DNA of 64,000 nt from Acidimicrobiales bacterium mtb01 (lineage in GTDB: Bacteria; Actinomycetota; Acidimicrobiia; Acidimicrobiales; Ilumatobacteraceae). Position numbers and translations under genes: made by a program. This document shows, piece by piece, positions 1 through 8,002 of this stretch; the first letter of the stretch is position 1, and each line of letters begins with the position of its first letter. The DNA lies in contig NBNI01000007.1 in NCBI GenBank assembly GCA_004379135.1, forward strand, positions 979,501 to 1,043,500, read 5' to 3'. The notes beneath the pieces are model-generated. The model ran no database searches and was not told where the DNA came from. It was given only the letters and a program-made list of their open reading frames with translations.

Positions 1-1
1 C

Positions 2-322
2 ATCCGCGCGTTGGCCGGAGTGGACGCGGCCCTGGCGGCTCGTCGCGACTCGGTCGTCGCAATCTCGCCCATCATCGCGGGAGCCGCCCTCAAGGGCCCG
101 GCCGACCGAATGCTCGTCGAACTCGGACACGAAGCGTCCGTGGTGGGCGTGGCCCGTTTGTACGCGCCGATCTGCTCAACCCTGGTGATCGACCGACGCG
201 ACGCCGACTCGGTCGCGCGTGTGGAGGCCGAAGGGATGCGGTGCGTCGTGGCCGACACGATCATGTCGTCGCCCGACGTGGCGCGCGCGCTCGCCCTGAC
301 GACCATCGGAGCGGTGGCATGA
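2..322 (+). CDS. fbiA: 2-phospho-L-lactate/PEP transferase FbiA (CofD), C-terminal part
   Basis: The gene is cut by the left edge; only about the last 106 residues are present and the frame is open from base 2. FbiA/CofD moves a (dehydro)lactyl- or PEP-derived phosphate moiety onto the deazaflavin Fo to make F420-0. The visible part has the family's C-terminal signature: VAISPIIAG followed by ALKGPADRML, then a Rossmann-like stretch ending in VVADTIM. The stop overlaps the start of cofE (ATGA, 319-322), so the two are translationally coupled and the order fbiA-cofE is as in other actinobacteria. The family call is firm; the exact substrate (lactyl or PEP form) is inferred from the lineage. 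Confidence 0.88.
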   Translation: MRALAGVDAALAARRDSVVAISPIIAGAALKGPADRMLVELGHEASVVGVARLYAPICSTLVIDRRDADSVARVEAEGMRCVVADTIMSSPDVARALALTTIGAVA

Positions 323-1059
323 TGGATGCGATGAGCAATACGGGCCAACTCCGCCTCACCGCGTGGGGTGTCACGGGCATCGGCGAGATCAAGCCGGGCG
401 ATCAACTCGGCGACGTGATCGTCGACGCATGTTGCGACGAACCCAACGGCCCGCTGGCCGACGGCGACGTCCTCGTCGTCACGCAGAAGATCGTCTCGAA
501 GGCCGAGGGCCGCATGGTCGAGATCGATCCGACCGACCCGCTCTCGCACAAGGTCCTCGTTGAGCAAGAGGGTGTCCGGGTCGTGCGGCGACGCGGCGAC
601 CTGATCATCACCGAGACCACGCACGGATTCATTTGCGCCAACAGCGGCATCGATCTGTCGAACGTCGAACGCGGATGGGCCGCGTTGCTGCCCATCGACA
701 GCGACCGTTCGGCGCGACGCATCCGCGACATCGTTCGCGCGAAACTGGGCGTGAACGTGGGCGTCATCGTGTCCGACACGTTCGGCCGCCCCTGGCGCAA
801 GGGCCTCACCGACGTCGCCATCGGCGTGGCTGGCATCGCCGCCGTCGTCGACCTGCGCGGAACGCCCGATGCGCTCGGTCGCGTGATGCAGGTGACCGAG
901 GTGTGCGTCGCCGACGAGATCGCCTCCGCCGGCGAACTGGTGATGGGCAAGTCGAACGGAGTACCGGTGGCCGTGGTGCGCGGATGCGATCCGGAGTGGT
1001 TCCGCGAGTCGTCGATCGGCGAAATCGTGCGGCCGGCCAACGAAGACCTGTTCCGCTGA
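319..1059 (+). CDS. cofE: Coenzyme F420-0:L-glutamate ligase, single-domain CofE
   Basis: This enzyme adds L-glutamate residues to F420-0 using GTP, the last step of F420 synthesis. At 246 aa it matches the archaeal CofE length, with GIGEIKPGDQL near residue 20, VVTQKIVSKAEGR near 50 and the conserved block SDTFGRPWRKG near 155. The ATG at 319 overlaps the fbiA stop; ATGs at 322 and 331 are alternatives. Actinobacterial FbiB is usually about 450 aa with a C-terminal nitroreductase-fold domain that reduces dehydro-F420-0. That domain is absent here: the frame stops at 1059 and a convergent gene begins 7 nt later. Confidence 0.92.
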   Translation: MMDAMSNTGQLRLTAWGVTGIGEIKPGDQLGDVIVDACCDEPNGPLADGDVLVVTQKIVSKAEGRMVEIDPTDPLSHKVLVEQEGVRVVRRRGDLIITETTHGFICANSGIDLSNVERGWAALLPIDSDRSARRIRDIVRAKLGVNVGVIVSDTFGRPWRKGLTDVAIGVAGIAAVVDLRGTPDALGRVMQVTEVCVADEIASAGELVMGKSNGVPVAVVRGCDPEWFRESSIGEIVRPANEDLFR

Positions 1060-1066
1060 CCACGGG

Positions 1067-1996
1067 TCAGCCGAGGAGTCGAGCCAGGCCCTCGTCGACG
1101 CTGGTGAACGACGACCAGCCCAGATGGAGACGGGCTCGAGCGGCCGACAACGCAACCCGAGACACGTGGTGCGTGCGCTTGGGTGCATCGGTGGCCGGGA
1201 CTCCCGCACCGATCGCCCGCCAGATGTCGCGCACCGAGGTCTGCACGCCGGTTCCGATGTTGAGAGCGAGTCCGCCGCCCTTCCCGGCTGCTCGAACCAA
1301 CGCGTCGACGGCATCGTCGATCCAGAGAAGGTCGCGCGTCTGACGTCCATCGCCGTGGAGCATGAATCCGGAGCCGGTGTCGCGGGCGGCGAGAGCCGCC
1401 GCCACCACGTTGCTCTCGGGGCGCATGCGCGTTCCGTACACGGTGGGCATGACCAGTGCGGTGTACTCGACCGCGTGACGATCGCGATATCCGGCCAACA
1501 CGTCGAGCATCGAGTTGGCGATGATTCCGCTCACGGTGACCGGCGTGCGTTCGTGATCCTCCCGCACCGGAAGGTCGCGCAACGGAATCTCGCCGTAGAC
1601 CTGGCTGGCCGGTAGGACGGCCACGACCTTCGACTTGGGCGACACCGAGCGAACCGCTTCGAGACACGCCACGAGAACGGCCAGGGCTTCGACGGCGAGC
1701 AAAGGTTGTCGGGCGTCGGATCCGAGGCCGCGGGAGAGGTACAGCACTTCGGGCGTTCGTCGTTCGAGCAGGGTCGACAGTTCGGGTGCGGCGGCGTCGA
1801 GCTGTTGAATCGAAAGCCGTGCGCCCCGTGCGCGGGCCTCGGCCAAGTTGGCCAGCGATCCGGTGGTGAAGTCGTCGATCACATCGACCGCGACGTCGTT
1901 GTCGAGCAATCGGTCGACGAGATGCGAACCGATGAATCCGGCACCGCCGATCACGACAGCCGACGACGGGGCGGCGACGGACGGTTTGCGGGGCAC
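1067..1996 (-). CDS. NAD-dependent epimerase/dehydratase-fold protein lacking the YxxxK pair
   Basis: This is an extended short-chain dehydrogenase (nucleotide-sugar epimerase) fold. GGAGFIGS near residue 17 is the dinucleotide-binding loop, DDFTTG follows near 45, and the C-terminal half has NIGTG and RDLLWIDDAVDAL, all typical of sugar-nucleotide epimerases. Where the family has a catalytic Tyr-x-x-x-Lys, this protein reads VSGIIANS, so both Tyr and Lys are missing. The start is taken as GTG 1996, one nucleotide after the upstream stop and behind GGCGG; a GTG at 2032 would lengthen the protein by 12 residues and overlap the upstream gene. It is the last gene of the operon that starts at 7373. 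Catalysis as an epimerase is doubtful; the fold assignment is secure. Confidence 0.85.
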   Translation of the reverse strand: MPRKPSVAAPSSAVVIGGAGFIGSHLVDRLLDNDVAVDVIDDFTTGSLANLAEARARGARLSIQQLDAAAPELSTLLERRTPEVLYLSRGLGSDARQPLLAVEALAVLVACLEAVRSVSPKSKVVAVLPASQVYGEIPLRDLPVREDHERTPVTVSGIIANSMLDVLAGYRDRHAVEYTALVMPTVYGTRMRPESNVVAAALAARDTGSGFMLHGDGRQTRDLLWIDDAVDALVRAAGKGGGLALNIGTGVQTSVRDIWRAIGAGVPATDAPKRTHHVSRVALSAARARLHLGWSSFTSVDEGLARLLG

Positions 1997-1997
1997 G

Positions 1998-3002
1998 TCA
2001 GGCCGCCGACGGATCGGGAACGAGGGCGTCACTCACGGAAACACCGCCCGCGACCGTGCCGCTCGCACCGATGACGCATCCGCGCAGAACGGCGCGCTCC
2101 CCGATGTCGCCCATCACGATGCTGTCGACGACCTCGGCACCACGATGCACCACCGCACCGGGCAGGATCACCGAACCGACGACCTTCGCGTCGGCTTCGA
2201 CTCTGGCCCCTTTGGCCACGAGGGAATGCTCGATACGTGCGGAACCATCGACGCTCGCCCCCGGTTCGACGGCGACACACACCAGCGAACGACGACGTCC
2301 GTCGAGCATGTCGAGATTGGCCTGTCGATACAGCGAAGGGCGGCCGGTGTCGACCCAATAGTCGTCGGTGGCCATGGCGTACAGCCGGCCGTCGGCCACG
2401 ATCTGCGGGAACGTCTCGCGCTCGATCGACACCTTGCGGCCACTCGGAATCCGCGCCAATACCGAGGGCTCGAACACGTACGTGCCGGCGTTGATGAGAT
2501 TGCTCGGAGCCGTTCCTGGCGCGGGTTTCTCGACGAAGCGCGACACGTGCCCGGACTCGTCGACGTCGACGACGCCGAACGATGACGGGTCATCGACCGG
2601 CGTGAGGTGCAGCGTGGCCTCGGCTCCGCTGCGGCGATGGAATGCGAGCAACGCCGAGACATCGAGATCGGTGAGGACGTCGCCGTTGACCACCACGAAC
2701 GTGTCGTCGACACCGGCGTGCTCGGCGGCGAAACGAATGGCTCCCCCGGTGTCGAGTGGTTCGGGCTCGACGGCGTAATGCAAACGAACTCCCGCGCACG
2801 TTCCGTCGGGAAAGGCGGCCATGAACGGCTCGGGTTTGAAACCGAGCGCCAACACGACTTCGTCGACACCGGCGGGTGCGAGCATGCGCACCAGGTTTTC
2901 GATGATCGGCCGATGGCCGACCGGAAGCATCGGCTTGGGCGTGGTGAACGTGAGTGGTCGCAGACGGGTTCCGAACCCGCCGACCAACACGACTGCGCGC
3001 AT
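1998..3002 (-). CDS. NDP-sugar pyrophosphorylase (mannose-1-phosphate guanylyltransferase-like)
   Basis: The protein is a 334-aa nucleotidyltransferase that makes an activated sugar from a sugar-1-phosphate and NTP. The N-terminal pyrophosphorylase signature VLVGGFGTRLRPLT (residues 5-18) is followed by TPKPMLPVGHRP, the metal-binding VNGDVLTD near residue 109, and INAGTYVF near 165. The last third has hexapeptide-repeat (left-handed beta-helix) character with LVAKGARVEADAKVVGS. It begins with ATG at 3002, which overlaps the TGA of the upstream gene (TGATG). With the glycosyltransferases upstream and the epimerase-fold protein downstream it forms a glycan-synthesis operon. The nucleotide and sugar cannot be read from sequence. 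Confidence 0.9.
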   Translation of the reverse strand: MRAVVLVGGFGTRLRPLTFTTPKPMLPVGHRPIIENLVRMLAPAGVDEVVLALGFKPEPFMAAFPDGTCAGVRLHYAVEPEPLDTGGAIRFAAEHAGVDDTFVVVNGDVLTDLDVSALLAFHRRSGAEATLHLTPVDDPSSFGVVDVDESGHVSRFVEKPAPGTAPSNLINAGTYVFEPSVLARIPSGRKVSIERETFPQIVADGRLYAMATDDYWVDTGRPSLYRQANLDMLDGRRRSLVCVAVEPGASVDGSARIEHSLVAKGARVEADAKVVGSVILPGAVVHRGAEVVDSIVMGDIGERAVLRGCVIGASGTVAGGVSVSDALVPDPSAA

Positions 3003-3886
3003 CAGCCGCCGGTGGTGGTGGGAGCCGGAGCCGCTGTCGTCGACGAGGCAGCCGTCGTGGTGGACGGCGCCGCCGGACCGACGACAGTGGTCGTGACATC
3101 GACCGCCGAGTCGCCCGGGATCACATCGGTGCCGGTGGGTGCCGACGACGGAGGCGCTGCGCCGGTGTCGGCCGCGCCCAGTTCGGGCAGCTGCGCCGCC
3201 GAGGGCGGGAGTCCGGGCACGGTGCCCGCCGGAACGAAAGCGATGGTGAACGCCATGCCGTCTTGCGTCAGGCGAACGTCACCGAAGTTGGTGATGAAGG
3301 TGGAGAAGTCGTTGGCGTTGTCGTACGACTCGTACGCGTAGACCACGACTTCACCGTCGACCGACTTGCCGTCCTTGTCGATGCACTTCGTTTCGCCCTC
3401 TTCGTAGACCGCTCCGCCTTGGTCGTCGGGGAACTCGATCTTGGTGTCGGAGACCTTCACGCCGTAGACGTCGAGGAAGACGCCCAACTTGGCGTTGCGA
3501 CCCGTTGCAGCCGAGGTGTACGGGTGCCAGTGCATCACGCCGTCGTCGTGGCTGTGGATGCCGGTCCGACGGAACTTGTCGTTGGCCAACTGGCCGGCGG
3601 TGTCGAGTTCTTCCTTGTTGCCCTGCAGATCGGGCAACCAGGTGTCGCAGGCGTAGAAGCCGTACGACGCATGCCAGTGGTCGTTGACCGTGGGCGGCGT
3701 GTTGCGATCGGGGATCGACGCGCGCGAATAGATGATGAGGGCCGTACCGACGATGGCCAAGCCGACGACGACGGCCGGGAACAGTGTGCCGCCCTTGAAG
3801 CGGACCTTCTTTCCCTTGCCCTTGGCGGCGAGACGCGCGACGCGCGACGCCGAATTGCGACCGGATGACTTGGCGTTCGGACCCAC
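3002..3886 (-). CDS. His-rich membrane-anchored protein of unknown function
   Basis: I cannot assign a function. The 294-aa protein has a basic N-terminus (about 30 residues with KGKGKKVRFKGG), one transmembrane segment (FPAVVVGLAIVGTALIIY, about 36-53), then an extracellular domain. That domain has NDHWHASYGFYACDTW near residue 69 and a second His cluster, HSHDDGVMHWHP, near 111, resembling a metal site. There are two Cys (about 79 and 170). The last 70 residues are a Pro/Thr/Ala-rich tail that could span the cell wall. The start is GTG without a clear Shine-Dalgarno; the gene sits 12 nt after a glycosyltransferase and overlaps the pyrophosphorylase, so it is probably co-expressed with glycan synthesis. 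Confidence 0.75.
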   Translation of the reverse strand: MGPNAKSSGRNSASRVARLAAKGKGKKVRFKGGTLFPAVVVGLAIVGTALIIYSRASIPDRNTPPTVNDHWHASYGFYACDTWLPDLQGNKEELDTAGQLANDKFRRTGIHSHDDGVMHWHPYTSAATGRNAKLGVFLDVYGVKVSDTKIEFPDDQGGAVYEEGETKCIDKDGKSVDGEVVVYAYESYDNANDFSTFITNFGDVRLTQDGMAFTIAFVPAGTVPGLPPSAAQLPELGAADTGAAPPSSAPTGTDVIPGDSAVDVTTTVVGPAAPSTTTAASSTTAAPAPTTTGG

Positions 3887-3898
3887 GAGGAGACGAGG

Positions 3899-5200
3899 CT
3901 ACCTGGGCGAACCCGTGTTCAGGGGGTCATCGGGACGGTCGTGACGGTCACGGGAGTGGCCCGCGAGAACCTCGGCATAGGCCTCGCCCACCGCGCGCGG
4001 CGACACGTTGCCCAGCACGTGAGCCCGCGCCTTGTGACCCATGTCGATCAGACGTGCGGGGTCGCCCAGAAGTTCGCTCAAGGCGGCACAAAAAGCGTCC
4101 ACATCGTCAGGGTCGACACTCACACCACCACCCGACCGGGCCAGCAGTCGAGGGACCTCGGTGTCGGGATCGATCGCGGCCAGAGCCGGACGACCGGCCG
4201 CCATGATCGAGTACGTCTTCGAGGGCACGCTCACCCGACCGAGGCCGCGCTTGAGCGGGATCACGTGGAGATCGGCGGTGGCGAGAACCTCGGGAAGGCG
4301 GGCCACGGGTTGGTAATCGGCGAACCGCACGTTCGCGAGATCGCGGGCCGAATCCTCGAGCGAGTAGCGCGCCGAACCCTCGCCATTGACCACGAACCAC
4401 ACGTCGGAGTTGCGGCGCGCGGCGGCGAGCAGCAATTCGAGCGACTGCGAGAAGCCGACGTTGCCCGCGTACATCACCACCGGTCGATCGTCGAGGCCCA
4501 ACTCGCGCCGATACTCGGTGCGGCGATCGAGTGGCGTGATCGCGTCGGTGTCGACGAAGTTCGGAATGACCACGATCCGGTCGCGATGCCCGGACGGGAC
4601 CTTCGCGCGCAGGTTGTCGGCCAGATCGTCGGAGAGAACCGTGACGGCCGACGCGCGCCGATACACCCACTTCTCGAGGACTCGTGCGGCGGCGATGACG
4701 GCGCGATTTCGAATCGCCCCCGTCTCCACCGCCGCGTCGGGGAACACGTCCTGGATGTTGACCACCAGACGAACGCGACGGACCTTGGCGATGACCCACC
4801 CGGTGACGCCGAGCGTGAGGGGCGGTGACATCGCGAACACCGCGTCGATCTTCTGTCGGCGAGCGACTCGACACCCGGCCACGGCGGCCGTCACCGAGAA
4901 GCCGATGAAACCCAGTGCGCGGCGCACGAGATTGCGCTTGTCGGATCCCGCGAACGGATCGAGTCGCGTGATGCTCCCCCACTCGCACTGCTGCGTGCGC
5001 GTGCGCCACGTGGTGGCCGCCCATGACTCCTCGACGCGATGCTTCGCGTACCACGGCAACGTGGACACCACGTGCACCTGGTGCCCGAGCGCGGCCAACT
5101 CGTCCACGATGCGCGTCATCACGACACCGGTGGGCGCGGTGTCGGGCTCGAAGTGCGGGCACACCACGACGATGCGCAACGGTTCGAGTGCGCCGCTCAT
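3899..5200 (-). CDS. Glycosyltransferase family 4 (WbuB-like)
   Basis: The protein is a 433-aa GT-B glycosyltransferase that transfers a sugar from a nucleotide donor. The N-terminal acceptor domain starts IVVVCPHFEPDTAPTG and includes VHVVSTLPWYAKHR. The C-terminal donor domain has VVMYAGNVGFSQSLELLL, then VPSKTYSIMAAGRPALA with the family's acidic and donor-binding residues. The start ATG at 5200 overlaps the stop of the preceding transferase by 4 nt (ATGA). The reading frame stays open far upstream (to 6232), but those residues are Arg-rich shadow sequence, so the longer version is rejected. It is third of three consecutive glycosyltransferases. Confidence 0.9.
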   Translation of the reverse strand: MSGALEPLRIVVVCPHFEPDTAPTGVVMTRIVDELAALGHQVHVVSTLPWYAKHRVEESWAATTWRTRTQQCEWGSITRLDPFAGSDKRNLVRRALGFIGFSVTAAVAGCRVARRQKIDAVFAMSPPLTLGVTGWVIAKVRRVRLVVNIQDVFPDAAVETGAIRNRAVIAAARVLEKWVYRRASAVTVLSDDLADNLRAKVPSGHRDRIVVIPNFVDTDAITPLDRRTEYRRELGLDDRPVVMYAGNVGFSQSLELLLAAARRNSDVWFVVNGEGSARYSLEDSARDLANVRFADYQPVARLPEVLATADLHVIPLKRGLGRVSVPSKTYSIMAAGRPALAAIDPDTEVPRLLARSGGGVSVDPDDVDAFCAALSELLGDPARLIDMGHKARAHVLGNVSPRAVGEAYAEVLAGHSRDRHDRPDDPLNTGSPR

Positions 5201-6297
5201 CGGACTCCGAGCCGCCCGTACGCGTCGGCCAGAGCGGCACCCGAAGCGCTCGTGCTGAATCGCGCGACACGCTCGATGCCGCGCTGAACGAGTTCGGTTC
5301 GCCGCAGGCGCACGACGTCGGGAACGCTCGCCCACAGATCCTCTTGCAGCGACAGGACGACTCCGGCTTCGCCGACCACTTCGGGAAGGCAGGCCCGATT
5401 GCTGGTGACCACTGGGATGCCGATCTGCATCGCCTCGATCACCGGCGCGCCGAAGCCCTCGTATTCGCTGGGGAAGACGAGGGCATGGGCCATTCGGATG
5501 AGGCCGTTGCGGTCGCTCTCGGACACACGCCCCACGTGCGTGACGGCCCGAGCCACCCGCGAGTCGGCCAGTTGCTTGCGCACGGCCTCCTCGGCGTTGC
5601 CGGCACCGCCCATCAGGACGAGTCGGTACCCGAGGTGCGACCAGTGGCGATCGGCCACGTCGATGAGGAAGCGATGTCCCTTGTGGGGGAACGTTGCGGC
5701 CGGGTACACGAGGATCGGAGCCACACCCAGATCGAACTTCGTTCGCAGTTCGGCCTCGGGAGTGAAGTCGCGTGACAGCGTCTCGTCGACCCCGTGGGGA
5801 ACGACAGCGATGCGGTCGGGGTCGATTCCGTAGGCGTCGCTCACCGTGCGCTTCACGAAGTCGGTGGGAACCGTGACCAAGTCGGCCGACCGAGCCGAGC
5901 GTGGCATGACCGTGCGCAGATATGCGAGCCGCTTCGGAGCGAAGTACTCGGGGAACTGCCGGTACTGCAGATCGTGAATCGTGAGCACCGTCGGACGTCG
6001 ATAGCGACCGGGCAGTGTTCCCCCACCGTGATGCACGAGCGACGCACCGCGGGTCTTGCGCCGCAGCCACGTTGACTCGGTGAGCATCCGACGCGGGCGC
6101 GAGCGGCAATCGTGCGACGCTTCGACGACGTCGTGCACCGCCGCGACCTCCGGATGGGCGCCGGCGAACCCTTTCGGTGCGAACACGGTGGCTCGAACGT
6201 CGTGGGCGGCGAGGCCGACCAGCTGACGACACAGGTACTGCTCGCTTCCGCCCACGTCACCCGGGACGCACCACAACAAGTTGACCGCAACCGTCAC
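5197..6297 (-). CDS. Glycosyltransferase family 4
   Basis: The protein is a 366-aa GT-B retaining glycosyltransferase. The N-terminus reads VNLLWCVPGDVGGSEQYL, with the GG loop of the acceptor domain. LTIHDLQYRQFPEYF and the donor domain markers ILVYPAATFPHKGH and VFPSEYEGFGAPVIEAM (the E-x7-E region) are clear. It starts with GTG at 6297, overlapping the upstream stop as GTGA. Close similarity in layout to the transferase upstream suggests sequential addition of two sugars to one glycan. Donor and acceptor are unknown. Confidence 0.9.
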   Translation of the reverse strand: MTVAVNLLWCVPGDVGGSEQYLCRQLVGLAAHDVRATVFAPKGFAGAHPEVAAVHDVVEASHDCRSRPRRMLTESTWLRRKTRGASLVHHGGGTLPGRYRRPTVLTIHDLQYRQFPEYFAPKRLAYLRTVMPRSARSADLVTVPTDFVKRTVSDAYGIDPDRIAVVPHGVDETLSRDFTPEAELRTKFDLGVAPILVYPAATFPHKGHRFLIDVADRHWSHLGYRLVLMGGAGNAEEAVRKQLADSRVARAVTHVGRVSESDRNGLIRMAHALVFPSEYEGFGAPVIEAMQIGIPVVTSNRACLPEVVGEAGVVLSLQEDLWASVPDVVRLRRTELVQRGIERVARFSTSASGAALADAYGRLGVR

Positions 6298-7373
6298 GTG
6301 AGCACCTCGCGATACGCAGCCGCGGTGAGCCGCGCGGTCTCCGACCACTGACGGCGGGCCGCCTGACGATGTCCCCAGATGATCAGTTCGTTCCGGCGCG
6401 CGAGGGCTTCGTCGATGCCCCGGCGGATGTCTTCGACACTGAACGGATCGACCAGAACCGCCGCGCCGCCGGCGACTTCTTCGGTGGACGTTCCCTGGCT
6501 CGTGACGACCGGAGTTCCCTGCGACATGGCTTCGAGAACCGGCATTCCGAAACCCTCGCGTTCGCTCGGATAGCAGAACACACGAGCCGACGAATACAGG
6601 GCGGGCAGATCGCCGTCGGCCACGAATCCGATGAACTGAACGTTGGCCGCGTTCTCGATGCCGGATTCGCCCCAGCCCATCGCACCGGCCACCACGAGGG
6701 GCAACGGTGATCTCATCGTGTCGATCGCTTCCACCAGCCGCTTCAGGTTCTTGCGCGGCTCGACGGTTCCGACGAACAACAGGAACTCCGATGGCAACGA
6801 ATACTTGGTGCGCACCGCACGCTTGTCGTCCTCGGTGACCGCGATGCGTTCGACGCCCCACGGCACGAGGCGCAGTCGTTCGACTCCGATGCCGGCCCGC
6901 TCGGCGTCGAGCATGGTGGCCATCGACGGGCAGAGAACCAAGTCGGCGCGACGACGGATCTCGGCCAGACTCCGCTCGAACACACGCACGCCGTGGCGCG
7001 TGAACTGATCGGGGCGGTGTCGCCACGCGACGTCGTGCAGAGTCGCCACCATCGGCGCCTTGCTCGGCGGCGGGATGAGGCCGGTGCAGTGGACCACGTC
7101 GACCGGGCCGGTGGCCCGTTCGACCGACGGCCAACCGAGCCGCAACCACAGCTCGTAGAGCCACGGCGCGCGGTAACCGAGCTGGGTGACCGGGATCGAC
7201 GGTACGTACGCCGGCTTCGGTGGACGGCGATGTCGGCCGGCGACTCCGATCAGTTCGACGCCCGGGATGTCGTCGAGGGCGACGGCGGTGCGCAGAGCCG
7301 AGGTCGCGGTGCCTCCGGGAACCCGGTGCCAGCACTGTTCGAGCGTGTAGGCGACTCGAACGGGGGCTTGCAC
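6294..7373 (-). CDS. Glycosyltransferase family 4, first gene of the glycan operon
   Basis: The protein is 359 aa. Markers are RVAYTLEQCWHRVPGGTATS at the N-terminus, VVHCTGLIPPPSKAPMVATLHD near 95, then LLFVGTVEPRKNLKRLVEA and FCYPSEREGFGMPVLEAMSQG in the donor domain. It begins with GTG at 7373 and is the most upstream gene of a six-gene minus-strand run (7373 to 1067) whose members overlap or are separated by at most 12 nt. The region before the start contains GATAGGAGC, which may act as a ribosome-binding or -10-like element; I could not decide between them. Confidence 0.9.
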   Translation of the reverse strand: MQAPVRVAYTLEQCWHRVPGGTATSALRTAVALDDIPGVELIGVAGRHRRPPKPAYVPSIPVTQLGYRAPWLYELWLRLGWPSVERATGPVDVVHCTGLIPPPSKAPMVATLHDVAWRHRPDQFTRHGVRVFERSLAEIRRRADLVLCPSMATMLDAERAGIGVERLRLVPWGVERIAVTEDDKRAVRTKYSLPSEFLLFVGTVEPRKNLKRLVEAIDTMRSPLPLVVAGAMGWGESGIENAANVQFIGFVADGDLPALYSSARVFCYPSEREGFGMPVLEAMSQGTPVVTSQGTSTEEVAGGAAVLVDPFSVEDIRRGIDEALARRNELIIWGHRQAARRQWSETARLTAAAYREVLT

Positions 7374-7458
7374 GCTCCTATCTTGCCCGGCTCACCGCCC
7401 GGTTCGGGGGCACGACCGATTCGCCGACGTCACCTGGCGACCAGCAGACTCGTCACCC

Positions 7459-7995
7459 ATGCCCCGTTCCGTTCTCGCCATCTCCGGCAGCCTGCGCCAC
7501 AACTCGTCGAACACTGGCCTGGTGCGCATGGCGATCCGCCTCGCACCCGCCGATCTCGTGATCGAGCACTGGACCCGTTTGGGTGAACTCCCCTTCTACA
7601 ACGAAGATCTGGAGAGCGATCCGCCGGCGATCGTGCGCGAGTGGCGCGACGCGGTGTCGGCCCGCGATGCACTCTTCGTGGCCGCGCCCGAATACAACTT
7701 CGGGCCCACCGGGGTGCTGAAAAATGCGATCGACTGGGTCACGCGGCCCTTGGGTCAGCACGCGCTGCGTGGCAAGGTCGTAAGCATCGTGAGCAGTGCC
7801 GGCGGAACCGGTGGTTCGCACATGATCGAGCAGTTGTCGGGAAGTCTCGGCCTGCTCGGCAACACGATGGTCGCCGAACCGGTCGTGCAGATCGCCAAGG
7901 GTGCCGAACGGATCAATGCCGACGGGACGACCACCGATCCGCAGATCGAGGATCTGATCAGTCAGCGACTGGCGGCGCTGCTGGCCGTCGTCTGA
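7459..7995 (+). CDS. NADPH-dependent FMN reductase (flavodoxin-like quinone/azo reductase)
   Basis: The protein is a 178-aa flavodoxin-fold oxidoreductase of the NADPH_dep_FMN_red family, which reduces quinones, chromate or azo compounds with a bound FMN. The FMN phosphate loop is ISGSLRHNSSNTG (residues 8-20) and the flavin-ring loop is PEYNFGPTGVLKNAIDW (about 76-92). SSAGGTGGS (about 113-121) is the third FMN-binding loop. The physiological acceptor is not known. It is monocistronic, convergent with the FG-GAP gene. Confidence 0.9.
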   Translation: MPRSVLAISGSLRHNSSNTGLVRMAIRLAPADLVIEHWTRLGELPFYNEDLESDPPAIVREWRDAVSARDALFVAAPEYNFGPTGVLKNAIDWVTRPLGQHALRGKVVSIVSSAGGTGGSHMIEQLSGSLGLLGNTMVAEPVVQIAKGAERINADGTTTDPQIEDLISQRLAALLAVV

Positions 7996-8002
7996 ACGTC
8001 AC

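Noticed and set aside
319-1059. Full-length FbiB fusion
   Set aside because: The frame ends after the ligase domain and the next gene begins on the opposite strand 7 nt later; no remnant of a nitroreductase domain is present.
402-1667. Minus-strand 421-codon frame over cofE
   Set aside because: Antisense to cofE and out of frame with the epimerase gene; no family features, Arg/Ser-rich translation.
5201-6232. 344-codon N-terminal extension of the glycosyltransferase at 3899-5200
   Set aside because: The extension is Arg-rich, overlaps another glycosyltransferase in a different frame, and an ATGA-coupled ATG at 5200 gives the normal family N-terminus.
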